Notes under the pieces: model-generated
The model's input: the letters and a program-made list of their open reading frames with translations, nothing else
Told to the model about the DNA's origin: nothing
The model's database searches: none
NCBI GenBank assembly: GCA_964606415.1
Contig: CAZSGN010000076.1
Coordinates: 1 to 11,963 of the forward strand
Direction of reading: 5' to 3'
Length of the DNA: 11,963 nucleotides
DNA from: CAZSGN01 sp964606415
GTDB taxonomy: Bacteria > Bacteroidota > Bacteroidia > Bacteroidales > JBBRXJ01
Position numbers and translations under genes: made by a program
Shown here: positions 1 to 6,729 of the stretch, in pieces
How the letters are laid out: every line of letters starts with the position of its first letter
Numbering within the stretch: the first letter of the stretch is position 1

Positions 1-37
1 ACGCATTAAGAAGCTCTTAGCTTGACGGCTATGGTCC

Positions 38-91
38 ACTGACGGATTCGTTGCCTGTCCGTCTACTGACGAATTCTTTGCTTGTTTTTAT
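38..91. repeat. Degenerate 27-bp tandem duplication
   Basis: Two adjacent 27-base units (38-64 and 65-91) match at 20 of 27 positions. The best-kept part is ACTGACGGATTCGTTGC against ACTGACGAATTCTTTGC (15 of 17). Only two units are seen, and the window edge cuts off the context to the left. Confidence 0.6.
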
Positions 92-282
92 TATGTGACA
101 TTCTACTTCTCTGATTATAAACGAAGGAAGAATAGCCGACAAAATTTATTCATAATTCAAAACTCTAAAATAAAAATATAGTTCACATTGTGTAACAAAT
201 AAAAAACATTGGTTTTAGTCGGTAAAAATAAAACCTTTTTCTTATTGAGAAAAAAAATCAGCATAAAACGGCAGGTTAAAAT

Positions 283-298
283 AACCCAAATTGAGCGA
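283..298 (+). repeat. 16-base repeated word, copy 1
   Basis: AACCCAAATTGAGCGA occurs here and, with all 16 bases identical, at 3742-3757. Both copies lie in non-coding AT-rich DNA. This copy lies 74 bases past the GH10 stop and would be upstream of any next minus-strand gene. It could be an operator-like site or a remnant of a dispersed element. Confidence 0.5.
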
Positions 299-371
299 AT
301 TTGCCCAACGATCTGGTATAAAATAACTGAAGGGCATTTTCTCCAGCAAAAAATTTTTATAAATCCTGTAC

Positions 372-2453
372 TCAACGTTTCATAAAGCGCAAATTCCTAA
401 CCTCGTCATCTTCAGTTAAAGAAAGAATATATTGCCCTTTCGGAAGATAGTCAACATTTAAGACCAATTCATTTTGAGCAACATGATCATAAGCATACAT
501 CCTTTGTCCCTGCATATTGTAAATAACAACCCTTAAACGATGCGCTGTTTGATCAGGGAATAGAACTGACAGCTCATTGTTGCATGGATTAGGAAAAAGC
601 TTTACTTTTTGCTTTGGTTCGCCAGCAATCTCAAAATTCTGGCCAACCAAATCATCAGCAAGGACTAATGTCTTTGAAGTAGCTGAATCAGAAAAATTAA
701 CAAACATAGTGTCGCTAACCTCCCCGTTTTCAATAATAACCCTGTAATCACCATAATAGCCATTAAACGAAACGATGCCTTCCTGATCACTGATTGACTG
801 CGTATCCGTTGTCCAGCGTTCTTTTATCAAATAATGCATCGTATCCCTGGCAGGCCGGGGAGAAAAATCATCATTATATATACCGGCATTATCACGCCAA
901 CCATCACGTATGCCCCAAATAAGAAAACCATTATAAGCAGGATGGGAAAAGACCAACCGCATTATTTTCCCGTAATCCGCAGCCTGTTCGACCCTGGTCA
1001 TGCCTATCTGATCATAATGCATATCAAATTCTGTGATTTTGAGCGGTAATCCGATATCAGCCAGATAATCGGTTTTAAATTTTACTTCCCGCCAATCAAC
1101 ACGTTCATTATCCCAGTGCCCCTGGAACCCAATGCCATGTATAGGTGTATTATTAGACAACCTGGTTTGCACCCATTTTTTTAATCTCCATGAATCCCAT
1201 TTATCAATATTCCACCAATCATTTACATAAAGTTTGGCCTGGCTATCAGCTAGATGAGCCCACTCAAAAGTCTTCCGGTAAATAGAATCCCCCACTTGAT
1301 CCTCCACATAAGGAAAATGGACAGGTTCATTAACCACGTCATAATCGGGAACCCGGCCTTTAAAATAAGACACATCCCTTGTACAGCGTGTTTTTAAAGC
1401 ACTTATTTTATCAGAAGTATTTAAATTATTCCACCAGGAAGGCATCCACATTTCTTTGGTCCAATAAAGGCAATGTCCTCTGAACTGGAGGTTATTCGTA
1501 TCCTTCCAGTCAAGATATAAATTAACATCATCATAATTAACATTATTCTGTGTAGGCTCCACCTCAGGCCATTTAAAATCATCTTCATTAACGATGGTAT
1601 TGAATGTCTTTAAAATTTCTTCGCGTTCCCATACCCTGTCATCATTATCCCAAGAAAAAGGACTTACATATCTTACAGCAGACCCCCATTGAAAATTATG
1701 CCTTAACAATTCAGCACTCACGTTTGCCCCGGAAGCAGCCTGTCCATTAACATCTTCAAGTTTCAGTACCAGGTTTGCTTTTCTCAACGTATCAATACGC
1801 TTTTGCGCATTATCGAGCCAGGGGTCAGCAGGTTCAATTTGTCCGCTTTTTTCAAGTTGAATATCATCAACATAAAAATCACCAGTCATGCCACCAAAAC
1901 GGAGAATAAAAACTGCATCTGTTCCGGCATCCCTGGTCACTATAAGTTCCATCTGGTATTGCTTCCAATCCTCAGTCAAAGAGAAATTAACCATGTCATC
2001 ATCAAGAAGGTCCCAAAAAATCGTGGAAGGATCTTTTTCGGGCATGATTCCGGATTCAAGTGTGTCCCTGGCAATTCCGGCCTGAATCATAGGATGTGCA
2101 TCTGCCCCGGCATATTTGGCCCATAAACTTAGATGGATAATATCTCCATCATTCAGTGATAATCCCTTTTGCCTCAACCTGATATTGTGGTATCGAAAAG
2201 CCCAGTACTCATCCTTCACATCCGCAACATTGACATGTAAAGACTTGCTTCCTTCATATTGTTCAGATGTAGATGCAGCAAAGCTGGCACTATATTCATC
2301 ATTCGTCCAGGATTGCCAATCCTGCAAATCGTTTTCAAAACCTGAATTAGATAATATATTCTGGCTTTTGAGTTCAGCAGCAGAAAATAAAAAAACGCCT
2401 GTCAATAAAAAAAAGAAAGTTTCTTTAAACCGTTTATAAAAAATCATATCCAT
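372..2453 (-). CDS. Secreted GH10 endo-beta-1,4-xylanase-type enzyme with N-terminal CBM and T9SS type A sorting domain
   Basis: A 693-residue multidomain enzyme expected to cut beta-1,4-xylan-like backbones outside the cell. Residues 1-31 form a signal peptide (basic KRFK, then a hydrophobic run). About 32-202 is a CBM4/9-like beta-sandwich (starts NILSNSGFE, ends DFYVDDIQLEK). About 213-548 is the GH10 barrel: RGHCLYW at 325-331, acid/base E376 in DVVNEP, GFQGHW at 442-447, nucleophile E475 in ITEFD, and aromatic W513 and W519. Residues 549-612 form a small beta-rich module, and about 614-693 a T9SS type A sorting domain (KLFPNP, ending in a basic tail). Compared with classical GH10, the ENxxKW motif reads EDDFKW (Asn to Asp at 291), and the His-Ser-Gln after RGHxLxW reads Thr-Lys-Glu. 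This may alter the minus subsites. M3 is an alternative start. It follows the CHU_C gene across a terminator, so it probably has its own promoter. GH10 membership is secure; the exact substrate is not. Confidence 0.93.
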   Translation of the reverse strand: MDMIFYKRFKETFFFLLTGVFLFSAAELKSQNILSNSGFENDLQDWQSWTNDEYSASFAASTSEQYEGSKSLHVNVADVKDEYWAFRYHNIRLRQKGLSLNDGDIIHLSLWAKYAGADAHPMIQAGIARDTLESGIMPEKDPSTIFWDLLDDDMVNFSLTEDWKQYQMELIVTRDAGTDAVFILRFGGMTGDFYVDDIQLEKSGQIEPADPWLDNAQKRIDTLRKANLVLKLEDVNGQAASGANVSAELLRHNFQWGSAVRYVSPFSWDNDDRVWEREEILKTFNTIVNEDDFKWPEVEPTQNNVNYDDVNLYLDWKDTNNLQFRGHCLYWTKEMWMPSWWNNLNTSDKISALKTRCTRDVSYFKGRVPDYDVVNEPVHFPYVEDQVGDSIYRKTFEWAHLADSQAKLYVNDWWNIDKWDSWRLKKWVQTRLSNNTPIHGIGFQGHWDNERVDWREVKFKTDYLADIGLPLKITEFDMHYDQIGMTRVEQAADYGKIMRLVFSHPAYNGFLIWGIRDGWRDNAGIYNDDFSPRPARDTMHYLIKERWTTDTQSISDQEGIVSFNGYYGDYRVIIENGEVSDTMFVNFSDSATSKTLVLADDLVGQNFEIAGEPKQKVKLFPNPCNNELSVLFPDQTAHRLRVVIYNMQGQRMYAYDHVAQNELVLNVDYLPKGQYILSLTEDDEVRNLRFMKR

Positions 2454-2500
2454 GACAATAAAAAGAATAATTATGACTTGATCAACAGATATTGGTTATA

Positions 2501-2508
2501 CAAATACA
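2501..2508 (-). promoter_or_regulatory. Weak candidate -7 box for the GH10 gene
   Basis: On the minus strand this reads TGTATTTG, one base off the Bacteroidota -7 consensus TAnnTTTG, about 47 bases before the GH10 start codon. No convincing TTTG/TTG -33 element sits at the usual distance. The box falls after the upstream gene's terminator, where a promoter is expected, but in AT-rich DNA such a match is common by chance. Confidence 0.25.
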
Positions 2509-2606
2509 AAAATGCAATATAATCATAGTTTTCTAAAACATCAAATTTTATCAAGCGTTTGACATGTCGGGTTAAAACCTTAAATTACAGCGATATATAG
2601 AATCAA

Positions 2607-2646
2607 CAAAAAATGGCGCTGCGGAAAAGGTAAAAGCAGCGCCATT
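2607..2646 (-). terminator. Rho-independent terminator of the SprB/CHU_C gene
   Basis: A perfect 11-bp inverted repeat, AATGGCGCTGC at 2612-2622 and GCAGCGCCATT at 2636-2646, encloses a 13-base loop. Read on the minus strand, the GC-rich stem runs straight into a run of six T (the A run at 2608-2613), the classic intrinsic terminator layout. It lies about 65 bases past the stop of the 286-residue gene and about 160 bases before the GH10 start, so it should separate their transcripts. Confidence 0.85.
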
Positions 2647-2711
2647 GGTCATTGATAGACATGAAAAAGAATGAGTATCCGTGTACAAATATTTTATCAA
2701 CTCATAAGATA

Positions 2712-3572
2712 TTAACGAATTAAAGTAATATACCCCACAATAGGATCAATTCCCGTTCCCGGGTAAATCACATAATGATAAGAATCCATAGGCACAGGGT
2801 ATCCGTCCATCGTTCCATCCCAGGCTTTCTCATGAGAATAAGAATTAACATAATAAAGCATTTTACCCCGCCTGTCAAAAATTTTAATCGTTGCATCAGG
2901 ATATACCTGAGATAAACGTTCTATTTTCCATCGGTCATTAATGCCATCACCATTAGGCGTAAACGCAGAAGGGATGTCAAAACAAAGTTCTCTTTCAGGA
3001 ATCAATTTAATCGCAGAATCAATTTTACATCCATTGATATCCGAGATTGTGAATTCATACTTGCCGGGTCCAAGATTCTCCCTCACAGCATCATTTTCGC
3101 GATCAGACCACCTCAAAAACAAAGGTTCGTTGCCCTCGGCAATCACTTCAATCCGGCCATCTTCAGCATCATTACAATATGGAAATTCTTTTTCAATACG
3201 GGAAATAAAAATATCCTGCGGCTCCCTGATCAAAGTATCAAAAAACAACTGTTGGTTATTGGCATCATAAACAGTTAAATAATAGTGTCCCGGGCTCAGG
3301 TTTATATTATCCGGGGTATCTACACCATTGCTCCACTGATACCTGTACTCACCATCTTTAAAGGTTTTTCCTCCCTTCACCCTAATCCGGACAGCACCCA
3401 GGTCATCAGGACATAAAGGTTGTTTTACAGATAAAAAAGAAACAGTTAAATCAGCATATTTGGTTGTGCTAACAACGCTCCCATAAGGAGAACTCTCCTG
3501 TGAATATGACTCGGGGGCAATGAACCATAAACACAAAATAAGCAAGCAATACTGTAAGTATTTATTTTCCAT
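2712..3572 (-). CDS. SprB-repeat-like surface protein with T9SS type B (CHU_C) sorting domain
   Basis: A 286-residue exported protein. Residues 1-24 are a signal peptide (hydrophobic LLILCLWFIAP, cleavage near SYS-Q). Two SprB-like repeats follow. The first (about 42-115) holds YQWSNG and NLSPGHYYLTVYDANN; the second (about 118-192) holds LRWSD and NLGPGKYEFTISDINGC. The second carries the cysteine pair (C133, C182) typical of these repeats. The C-terminal 90 residues are a gliding-motility-associated (CHU_C, type B) sorting domain: FTPNGDGINDRW at 204-215, IFDRRGKMLYY, WDGT at 251-254 and a final GYITLIR. Such proteins leave through the T9SS and attach at the cell surface. No catalytic motif is visible. 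It is very short for a SprB-type adhesin, which usually has many repeats. A plausible role is adhesion to, or binding of, the polysaccharide that the neighbouring enzymes cut; this is inference from context. It appears monocistronic, with a terminator behind it and a 649-base gap in front. Confidence 0.9.
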   Translation of the reverse strand: MENKYLQYCLLILCLWFIAPESYSQESSPYGSVVSTTKYADLTVSFLSVKQPLCPDDLGAVRIRVKGGKTFKDGEYRYQWSNGVDTPDNINLSPGHYYLTVYDANNQQLFFDTLIREPQDIFISRIEKEFPYCNDAEDGRIEVIAEGNEPLFLRWSDRENDAVRENLGPGKYEFTISDINGCKIDSAIKLIPERELCFDIPSAFTPNGDGINDRWKIERLSQVYPDATIKIFDRRGKMLYYVNSYSHEKAWDGTMDGYPVPMDSYHYVIYPGTGIDPIVGYITLIR

Positions 3573-3741
3573 TTTTAAAATTTCGCATTTACGAATAAAG
3601 CTTTAACTAGCAAGAGTCTATCCAAAATGTCCCATTTACTGCATCGTGCCCTTCCCTTCCCAAATTCATCAGCAACAAGCAAAATACTGGCTTAGAGATG
3701 AACTTTAAATAATGTAAAACTTCAATCATCAATGTAACTTA

Positions 3742-3757
3742 AACCCAAATTGAGCGA
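3742..3757 (+). repeat. 16-base repeated word, copy 2, with inverted partner
   Basis: This is identical to 283-298. Its TTGAGCGAT part (3750-3758) recurs inverted as ATCGCTCAA at 3903-3911, 144 bases away, and AACTTAAA flanks both (3736-3743 and 3910-3917). This copy lies about 170 bases upstream of the CHU_C gene start. Confidence 0.5.
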
Positions 3758-4145
3758 TTTTTATCAGAAATCACTTAAACAATTTGTCCCAATTTTTTCG
3801 GAACTAAAAAAATATAAATCTTTCACTTCAGTCATTCAGTGAATCCCAACATCTTCCAAAACGATTTCGTATCAATATAAAACGCTATTTCGCTTTACTC
3901 ATATCGCTCAACTTAAATTACACTTTACACATAACACATATTACTAATAAAATTATGATTTTGTTTCGAGAGAGCATTAAAATTCTTTGCTCTATTGTAT
4001 CAAATTATATAACAAATGTTGCATCCACGCCTGAAAATGCTGTTTATTAAATAGTTATCGACCTGGTTTTAATACCTGTCACATCCTCCTTTTTAAAAAA
4101 GAGAAAGAAATATCTCTCAAATGAACCTGAAAAAAAGCATTGCGC

Positions 4146-4153
4146 TATATTTG
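4146..4153 (+). promoter_or_regulatory. Orphan TAnnTTTG box on the plus strand
   Basis: TATATTTG matches the Bacteroidota -7 consensus but faces away from the CHU_C gene and towards the 3' end of the unassigned T9SS gene, with no plus-strand open frame behind it. It could drive a short or antisense RNA, or be a chance match. No -33 element is evident. Confidence 0.2.
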
Positions 4154-4221
4154 ACCAAGAAATGTACAAATAATGTCCATGGGTACATAGGTCGTCACAA
4201 AGAATAGAAATAGAGAACCCT

Positions 4222-6519
4222 TTACAAAACAGATACTTTAACCACTTGGTGCCCAGTGGGGTCGTTAATAAAATAAATACCAGGATTTAAATCAGGTATT
4301 GATATTTTTTTATTTACTTTTTCCTGGCCAATAAAATCTTTCTTACTTATTAAATGCTTTACCTTTTTCCCTGTCAGATCAAAAAGCCAAACATCACTTG
4401 TATTTTCATTTATATCAACAGGACTTTTACAACTAATTTCAAAAGATCCCTTTGCAGGATTAGGCTTAACGCTTAAATTAGCAACTCTCTGTTGTTGTTT
4501 GTTGCCTCCGGGATAAATCCCTGTTACATCACTCAATAACTGCCAGGAGACCTCAGCGGTGCTGGTATCCACAACAATACGCATCTGATGGTCATCTGAA
4601 CGCACCTCAAGGGTCCCGTCAGACCATTTTGAATCAACAATGGGGTCACCGTGAACCACCTCATAACTTTCCCATTTTGAGAAATCATTTTTCACACCTT
4701 CATACCATATCTCAGGCAGGTCACCGGCAGGATCAACCGTTGATATATAGCATGAATTAGTCATGTAATCATACGTGGTGGTTGGCACCCATTCCATAGT
4801 AAAAGTATTCCCAAGCGTTGATAAATAACTTAATCGATCACTTTGGGGAGAAGATACCTGGGCATTGTTGTTGACGTCATTCTTAAAATCACTATAACTG
4901 CCATGTTCAGAAAGCGTCCCTACTTCCAATACAAGGCCATTTAAATTTGAGGAATTAAATTCCCATGTCAACTTTTGAAAATGCTGGTTACTCATTGTGA
5001 AATCAGCCTGTTGATGACCAGTTGCGTTGTAAGGAACAGCAGCAATATAAACATGATCCGTTAATTTAGCAAACAGGATATCCTGCTGCCATTCAATAAC
5101 CATAGCCGTATCCGGAACAGCCAACCACATTTTATCTGTCCCTTTCATAATCCTCATCATACTATTGCGATATTGAGCCACCTCCTCATAAGGAGAACGG
5201 CCACTAATCGTTGAATTATACCCCGTATTCCCAAAAACCTGGACAGCAAGATCCTTAACCCCCAAACGCCAAACACAATACTCGACAAAAGGGCCCGTCT
5301 TAGCTGGCCGGTTCGTAGCAGAACTAGCCAGGGTATATTGATCATGTAAATAAACCGTTTCAAATTCAAACTTCCTGCTATTCTCAGCTTGTCCATCCCA
5401 GTCTGCATAATTATCCCAGTCAAGTCGATAATAAGGTTTTGTATTATGCATTTCGACAGGCATGCTGAATTTCCGCTGTGCAATATCAACAATGGCTTTG
5501 GGAGGTCGGTAAGATAAATGAGGTATGAAGCCACAAGTCCATAAACCCGCATCATTGGTGTAATGATCGGCCACCTCGTGTTCCGTCATCTCCGGATGAT
5601 GCGCATCATCGACAAACCAAAGATATGCATAAGGCCAAATCGAACCATTAAACCGGATTATCCCACCATCTTTATTCCTGGACTCAGGCCCAACAAGGTG
5701 TCCATCGATATAACGAATGGCTTGTTCCATAGCCATCCAGTCCATAACTGCCCGTGCCTGCTCTCTTTTCACAGGGTCATCAGAAAGTTCAAATATGGTT
5801 GCAGCAGCCTGCAAACAAAATCCTGAATAAACATGTGATGCCCACTCGACCCTTCCAGCACAATAAGTGCCACGTAACCAATTATTTACCCAATCAGCAT
5901 AATACTCCATCGCTGGTTTATCTCCATCTGATATAATCGTATTGTCATCATACTCGTGGGCAAAGAGAAAACCTGCTGTTCTGGCCATCCAGTCAAAATT
6001 TTCCGAATTAAATTCAGTACAATTATAAATAGGGTCCATCTGTCCATCCTTCCGGGATGTATAAGCACGATTTTCATTATCCCATGTTGATTCAATTTCA
6101 GTAATCTGATCCGGATCCACCTGCTGTATAGTATCCTTATATTTGAAATAATAAAAAGAATACCCCGGACAAGTAAAAGGCTTATAAAAATCACTCTCAT
6201 GATAATTCGAAAAAATGCCAGCATGTCCATCCTCCCTTATTAAGGTATTCAATGCAGCCGTATCTCCCCAGGCTTTATACATTCTTGCCAATAAAGCGGA
6301 CCAGTAACGTTTTCCATTATCACTATCTCCTAAAATCCCCCAGGACCAGGTAGATTCAGCATCAAGTAACAAATTCACCCGATGCTGATAACCCGGTTCC
6401 CACGCGGCTTCCATCTCAACAGAATCATAAGGAACCTCTTGCCATGTCTGGGCATGTGAACTATTCACATAAGAAAACAAGACTACAGCAATCAATAAAA
6501 ATAATACTTGTCTCTTCAT
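4222..6519 (-). CDS. Secreted T9SS-sorted putative polysaccharide-degrading enzyme, family not recognised
   Basis: A 765-residue protein from the chosen start, which gives a textbook signal peptide (MKRQVLFLLIAVVLF, cleavage near SSHA-Q at 23/24). An in-frame ATG eight codons upstream (6543) is possible but puts an odd NYYF stretch ahead of the n-region. Residues about 67-337 are helix-rich with regularly spaced Trp/Tyr/His, like an (alpha/alpha) toroid. Conserved-looking motifs are EWASHVY at 225-231 and GPESR at 277-281. Residues about 382-667 look like beta-sandwich, with SGRSPYEEVAQYRN at 439-452. The last 86 residues (from about 680, KPNPAKGSF at 685) are a T9SS type A sorting domain. 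A toroid followed by a beta-sandwich recalls polysaccharide lyases (heparinase II/III, PL8 type) and some (alpha/alpha)6 glycosidases, but I cannot match a named family or assign catalytic residues. Lying beside GH3, GH10 and kduI, an extracellular lyase or hydrolase is the best guess. Secretion and T9SS sorting are well supported; enzymatic class is inference. Confidence 0.85.
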   Translation of the reverse strand: MKRQVLFLLIAVVLFSYVNSSHAQTWQEVPYDSVEMEAAWEPGYQHRVNLLLDAESTWSWGILGDSDNGKRYWSALLARMYKAWGDTAALNTLIREDGHAGIFSNYHESDFYKPFTCPGYSFYYFKYKDTIQQVDPDQITEIESTWDNENRAYTSRKDGQMDPIYNCTEFNSENFDWMARTAGFLFAHEYDDNTIISDGDKPAMEYYADWVNNWLRGTYCAGRVEWASHVYSGFCLQAAATIFELSDDPVKREQARAVMDWMAMEQAIRYIDGHLVGPESRNKDGGIIRFNGSIWPYAYLWFVDDAHHPEMTEHEVADHYTNDAGLWTCGFIPHLSYRPPKAIVDIAQRKFSMPVEMHNTKPYYRLDWDNYADWDGQAENSRKFEFETVYLHDQYTLASSATNRPAKTGPFVEYCVWRLGVKDLAVQVFGNTGYNSTISGRSPYEEVAQYRNSMMRIMKGTDKMWLAVPDTAMVIEWQQDILFAKLTDHVYIAAVPYNATGHQQADFTMSNQHFQKLTWEFNSSNLNGLVLEVGTLSEHGSYSDFKNDVNNNAQVSSPQSDRLSYLSTLGNTFTMEWVPTTTYDYMTNSCYISTVDPAGDLPEIWYEGVKNDFSKWESYEVVHGDPIVDSKWSDGTLEVRSDDHQMRIVVDTSTAEVSWQLLSDVTGIYPGGNKQQQRVANLSVKPNPAKGSFEISCKSPVDINENTSDVWLFDLTGKKVKHLISKKDFIGQEKVNKKISIPDLNPGIYFINDPTGHQVVKVSVL

Positions 6520-6615
6520 AAAATAATAATTTAAAATGATCATGGCAAGTTAATCATTTTAACTAAAAAAGCCAAGTCTTATTATCAAAGAAAAAAATTT
6601 AACGGGTGAACGGTG

Positions 6616-6656
6616 TTATGGTAAATTGGTATATTGGTATTATGGTAAATTGGTAT
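6616..6656. repeat. Perfect 17-base direct repeat, period 24
   Basis: TTATGGTAAATTGGTAT occurs at 6616-6632 and again at 6640-6656, separated by ATTGGTA, itself part of the same motif. It lies in the gap between the GH3 stop and the start of the unassigned T9SS gene. It has the look of a slipped or expanded intergenic repeat. Confidence 0.8.
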
Positions 6657-6659
6657 CGT

Positions 6660-6687
6660 GGTGATATTCTATAAACCTGGCAACCTG
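6660..6687 (+). repeat. Dispersed 28-base intergenic element, copy 1
   Basis: This segment matches 11381-11408 at 25 of 28 bases, centred on the shared ATTCTATAAA. It is followed by a short CAACCTG tandem (6681-6687 and 6689-6695). Both copies sit between genes, not inside them, which suggests a dispersed intergenic repeat family. Confidence 0.65.
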
Positions 6688-6729
6688 CCAACCTGGTCAC
6701 CCAAACACTTGCCCCCTCTCAATTCCAAA

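Larger units (their letters stand above)
1..371. other. Non-coding region downstream of the GH10 gene
   Basis: This AT-rich stretch lies past the GH10 stop. I see no credible gene: the only longer open frame (minus strand, 157-375) encodes a low-complexity Phe/Ile/Lys-rich peptide that overlaps the GH10 stop codon. The region holds a degenerate 27-bp tandem duplication (38-91), an 11-base fragment at 95-105 that matches part of the repeat at 11381, and the 16-base word at 283-298. No strong terminator for GH10 is visible; a 7-bp A/T-only inverted repeat at 236-254 is too weak to count. Confidence 0.6.
3573..4221. other. 649-base non-coding region upstream of the SprB/CHU_C gene
   Basis: No open frame of credible length or composition is present on either strand. 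The stretch is strongly AT-rich. It holds the second 16-base word (3742-3757), an inverted TTGAGCGAT partner (3903-3911 on the minus strand), a plus-strand TATATTTG box at 4146-4153, and a 6-bp inverted repeat ATGTAC/GTACAT at about 4162-4188 just past the stop of the unassigned T9SS protein. That hairpin lacks a T run and is not a convincing terminator. No clear TAnnTTTG box points at the CHU_C gene. Confidence 0.6.

Noticed and set aside
157..375. Minus-strand 72-codon open frame past the GH10 stop
   Set aside because: Low-complexity Phe/Ile/Lys-rich peptide from AT-rich DNA, overlapping the GH10 stop codon, with no recognisable domain.
3736..3917. Small mobile element (MITE) bounded by the inverted TTGAGCGAT words
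   Set aside because: The inverted match is only 9 bases, the AACTTAAA flank is in direct rather than inverted order, and no target-site duplication is visible; kept only as a repeat observation.
5157..5555. 132-codon minus-strand open frame, and similar ones at 5886-6230 and 8172-8462
   Set aside because: Each is an alternative-frame shadow inside a gene with clear domains and a signal peptide or active-site motifs.
6616..6695. Possible CRISPR array
   Set aside because: Units are 7-17 bases, spacers are not unique or of constant length, and no cas gene is nearby.
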